Of a stretch of DNA of 64,000 bases, positions 61,226-64,000 are shown piece by piece. The notes beneath the pieces were generated by a model. The model was given only the letters and a program-made list of their open reading frames with translations, made no database searches and was not told the origin of the DNA. The translations under genes were made by a program, and so were the position numbers. This DNA is from Spirosoma aerolatum (GTDB lineage: Bacteria > Bacteroidota > Bacteroidia > Cytophagales > Spirosomataceae): assembly GCF_002056795.1 (NCBI RefSeq), contig NZ_CP020104.1, positions 3,669,001 through 3,733,000 on the forward strand, given 5' to 3'. Numbering within the stretch: the first letter of the stretch is position 1; every line of letters begins with the position of its first letter.

Positions 61226-64000
61226 ATGCGTTTCTTCGTTATTTGTCAACTTCTTCTTTTTATAATTAAATCTGATTGGTTAATGGCTCAGCCCAAAGGC
61301 TGGCAGGAATTGACCATCTCCAATGGGTTGTCGCAGGGAATGATTTTTGATCTGAAACAGGATCAGAAAGGGTTCATCTGGATTGCAACTAAAGATGGCT
61401 TGAATCGCTACGACGGGTACAACTTCAAGGTTTTTACCCACGACCCCTACGATGCATTCAGCATTTCCGATAACGCCTGTTCTGCTTTATTGATTGATCG
61501 GAATCATCGGCTCTGGATCGGTACACTAAACAAAGGCCTTAATCTTTATGACGACCATACCCGGCGATTTTATCACGTAGCTATTCGGGATCGGACGCTG
61601 GCGAACGGAACAAATTACGAAATCAGAGGACTGGCCGAAGATCCAGAAGGAAACATATGGGTAGGGACGAATGCCGGTAAACCCTTTAAAGTCAGTTTGC
61701 CCGCTTCACTACGAGCAAAGTTCCCTGATCAGGCCGATTTTACAAACCAGGTACAGATCAGTGCGCTGTCCATCGTTAAGGAACTAACGAATCACCCCAA
61801 TCTCGCTTTTAGTTTTAAATCGTCGGGTGAGGCACTTACGGCATTGGATAACGGTGTATATGCGTTTAACTGGAAAAAGCCTTCTGCGCTTGCCAGGCTA
61901 ACGCTTTCCGCTGACACATCGGATATTTTTGATTTATACGAAGATGCAGATCAGGGTATTCTGTTTGTTAGTACCAAACATCGGATCGACTGCTGGTATA
62001 AAGGTAATCGGAAGGCAATTGCCCTGTCCGATATAAGCGATATGGGGGTACAGATTGAACCTATTGCTAAAAGCCTGTTGGCCATCAGTACCGTTAGTCA
62101 TCTCTGGTTATTATCGCCAGGTGCCCTGTTTCAGAAAGATAGTCTGACCGTACAGGATGCATTCATGACATTTCCTCCAAATTTGTATGCGGTTACGCAG
62201 GTGCTTAACGATCACACCGGTAACATTTGGGTAGGTACTAGTGGCTATGGAATCCGTAAGTTTAATCCTAAGGTCAATCAGTTTCATTCGTATCTGCCCC
62301 ATACATCACTGTCCTATCTCTATGTCGATCAACAGGGGAGGACTTATGCTCGTTACCAGTTTTCATATGGATTAGTAGATCGAAAGTCGAATCAGTTAGT
62401 CCCCTTTCTGGACCCTAAACTGTCGGAAGCCGATCGGCGGCAGCGGTATTTTATGCAGGATCGGCAGGGAACTTTCTGGATGTCGAATGCAAATTTTCAG
62501 ACGCATGCACAGAGTCTATTCAAGTTTTCCAGTTCATGGCAATTGCTGAAGAAATTCCCCTTGCCATCAGGGGTTGATTTTGGTTTATGGGGCAATCAAA
62601 CGTTGGAAGACCCGTCCGGTTGTTTATGGATTGGGGCTACGAATGGCAAATTGCTTCGTTTTGACCCAAGTACAGAAACGTTTCAGACATTTCAATACTT
62701 ATCGAAAAGTGGTCCTGAAACAGAAACATATGCCCTCCTTCGTGAGCCAGATGGTACCTTCTGGATTGGCACCCAACAAGGACTGATCAAAGCCGCGCAT
62801 CTTCCTGAAAAGCCGGTATATACTCATTTCAGAAACTCGATCACAAATCGGCAGAGCCTGAGCAATGATTTTGTATTGAGCCTGGCTAGTGACCCCTATG
62901 AACCCCAGCGGTATCTCTGGGTTGGGACAAAAGGGGGCGGACTGGAACGGCTGGACAAACAAACGGGCCAATTCAGGCACTATACCGAAACGGACGGGCT
63001 CCCTAACAAAGTAGTATACGGTTTGTTGACCGATTCGTTCCGTAACCTGTGGCTTAGTACCAACCGGGGGGTATCACAATTCAATCCCCGATCAGGCCAT
63101 TTTCGGAACTACACCCAGGCTAACGGACTACAGGATGATGAGTTTAACACGGGTTCTTTTTTTAAGTCACCTTCCGGTGAATTGCTGTTTGGCGGAGTCA
63201 ACGGCCTGACTGCGTTCGATCCGGCGGCATTGTTGAAGGATAGTCAGAAAATTCCGACTGTAAATATCCTTGAACTGCGGATCAATAATAAGCCGATTGA
63301 AGTAGGCCGAAGCGAACATATCCTGCAACAGAGTATTGATTACACGCACCAGCTTGACTTACGACACGATCAGAACCTGCTCACGTTTGAGTTTGGTGTG
63401 ATGGACTATACAAATTCGGCCAATAATCGATACCGATATCGCCTAATCGGTATTGACGACGACTGGGTTGAGGCAGGTAACAATCGGTTTGCTAATTACG
63501 CTCAATTGCCTGATGGGAGTTACCAGCTTCAGATGATGGGATCAGTGGATGGAGAGCATTGGAGCAAACCTCTTGAATTGCAAATTCGTATTGCTCCGCC
63601 TTTTTACCGAACCTGGTGGGCCTATCTGGTCTATTTGATAGGGTTGGTGCTGGCGGTCTGGCAACTTAACAGGTTCCAAACGCAACGGCTATTATTGCAG
63701 CAGCAGGTGGCTTATGAACAAAAAGAAGCGGGTCGACTGGCTGATCTGGATGCCCTCAAAACCCGCTTTTTTACCAACATATCGCATGAATTTCGGACGC
63801 CCCTTACCCTGTTGCTTGGACCAATCAACGACCTGCGGCAACGGTATCCGACCGATACACTCTATCAGATCATGCATCGGAATGCCAATCGGCTCCAAGT
63901 GCTGATCGGTCAACTGCTCGATCTGGCTAAACTCGATGCGGGTCAGTTACAGTTGGATCGGCAACCGGGCAACCTGGTCGACGACATTCGGATATGGATC
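61226..64000 (+). CDS. Hybrid two-component system sensor (3' end beyond the window)
   Basis: 925 codons are open from the ATG at 61226 to the window edge, without a stop. A signal peptide (MRFFVICQLLLFIIKSDWLMAQ) precedes a two-component-regulator propeller domain with repeats such as DQKGFIWIATKDGLNRYDG, DPEGNIWVGT, DHTGNIWVGTSGYGI, DSFRNLWLSTNRGVSQ. A Y_Y_Y domain follows (LTFEFGVMDYTNSANNRYRYRL, seen as FEFGVMDYTN), then a membrane segment (WWAYLVYLIGLVLAVWQL) and HisKA with FFTNISHEFRTPL (phospho-acceptor His854). HTCS proteins usually sense glycans in the periplasm and carry their own receiver and AraC output, expected beyond the window. Confidence 0.9.
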   Translation, partial: MRFFVICQLLLFIIKSDWLMAQPKGWQELTISNGLSQGMIFDLKQDQKGFIWIATKDGLNRYDGYNFKVFTHDPYDAFSISDNACSALLIDRNHRLWIGTLNKGLNLYDDHTRRFYHVAIRDRTLANGTNYEIRGLAEDPEGNIWVGTNAGKPFKVSLPASLRAKFPDQADFTNQVQISALSIVKELTNHPNLAFSFKSSGEALTALDNGVYAFNWKKPSALARLTLSADTSDIFDLYEDADQGILFVSTKHRIDCWYKGNRKAIALSDISDMGVQIEPIAKSLLAISTVSHLWLLSPGALFQKDSLTVQDAFMTFPPNLYAVTQVLNDHTGNIWVGTSGYGIRKFNPKVNQFHSYLPHTSLSYLYVDQQGRTYARYQFSYGLVDRKSNQLVPFLDPKLSEADRRQRYFMQDRQGTFWMSNANFQTHAQSLFKFSSSWQLLKKFPLPSGVDFGLWGNQTLEDPSGCLWIGATNGKLLRFDPSTETFQTFQYLSKSGPETETYALLREPDGTFWIGTQQGLIKAAHLPEKPVYTHFRNSITNRQSLSNDFVLSLASDPYEPQRYLWVGTKGGGLERLDKQTGQFRHYTETDGLPNKVVYGLLTDSFRNLWLSTNRGVSQFNPRSGHFRNYTQANGLQDDEFNTGSFFKSPSGELLFGGVNGLTAFDPAALLKDSQKIPTVNILELRINNKPIEVGRSEHILQQSIDYTHQLDLRHDQNLLTFEFGVMDYTNSANNRYRYRLIGIDDDWVEAGNNRFANYAQLPDGSYQLQMMGSVDGEHWSKPLELQIRIAPPFYRTWWAYLVYLIGLVLAVWQLNRFQTQRLLLQQQVAYEQKEAGRLADLDALKTRFFTNISHEFRTPLTLLLGPINDLRQRYPTDTLYQIMHRNANRLQVLIGQLLDLAKLDAGQLQLDRQPGNLVDDIRIWI

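Noticed and set aside
1-64000. Mobile elements, prophage or integration sites
   Set aside because: No transposase, integrase or phage gene is present, and neither tRNA gene has an integrase or a duplicated 3' end beside it.

Overview
The window looks like a chromosomal segment of a Bacteroidota bacterium, most likely order Cytophagales (Spirosoma-like). The reasons are a giant repeat protein with a type IX secretion (T9SS) sorting domain, a GH92 glycosidase, hybrid two-component regulators, DUF1599 and BT_3928-type neighbours, and promoters with the Bacteroidota -7 element TAnnTTTG in front of tRNA genes. The genus is inferred from gene content and style only. There is no phage, insertion sequence or CRISPR array; this is ordinary chromosome with accessory islands.

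Layout. 1-6.8 kb: the 3' part of a giant cell-surface adhesin (14 tandem 75-residue Cys-rich repeats, SprB-like modules, T9SS tail) and a PKD-domain lipoprotein. 6.9-17.3 kb, all minus strand: GlcNAc-6-phosphate catabolism (nagB, nagA, a FucP/NagP-type transporter), then a group dominated by Tat-targeted or exported enzymes (two Gfo/Idh/MocA oxidoreductases, a DegT-type PLP enzyme, a neutral-ceramidase-like hydrolase), a beta-propeller protein, and a decayed high-potential iron-sulfur protein (HiPIP) gene. 17.5 kb: tRNA-Glu. 17.8-24.5 kb: M14 peptidase, quinone oxidoreductase, arginyl-transferase-like protein, GH92 mannosidase. 24.6-25.6 kb: Xre/RES toxin-antitoxin pair. 25.7-28.9 kb: OmpR-type response regulator and kinase, followed by a small secreted protein preceded by four 11-bp-spaced direct repeats, then a TerB-like protein. 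29-38 kb: a MacA/TolC/ABC efflux operon ending in an NtrC-type regulator and its kinase, with a sigma-54-like promoter in front. 38-44.5 kb: monooxygenase-domain membrane protein, P-type cation ATPase, DUF4886 protein, GT-C-like membrane protein. 44.6-47.4 kb: molybdate operon (stand-alone molybdopterin-fold protein, modA, modB, modC) with a ModE-type box over its promoter. 47.6-50.6 kb: radical SAM protein, DoxX, DUF779 and DUF2461 proteins. 50.65-50.96 kb: a second gene remnant. 51-57.1 kb: glutamate synthase (gltD, gltB). 57.6 kb: tRNA-Lys. 57.8-61.1 kb: folP, DUF1599 protein, BT_3928-type DoxX protein, shikimate kinase. 61.2 kb to the end: an incomplete hybrid two-component sensor.

The most unusual property is at the gene junctions. 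Many intergenic spaces are filled by long, often perfect palindromes that start at or just after the stop codon and end a few bases before the next start codon. At least three sequence families recur: GAGYGAAA tracts (three copies), GTAACGCGGGTG hairpins (two copies) and GAGACGC arms. Other junctions carry unrelated palindromes with the same geometry. This is the best candidate here for an undescribed system.
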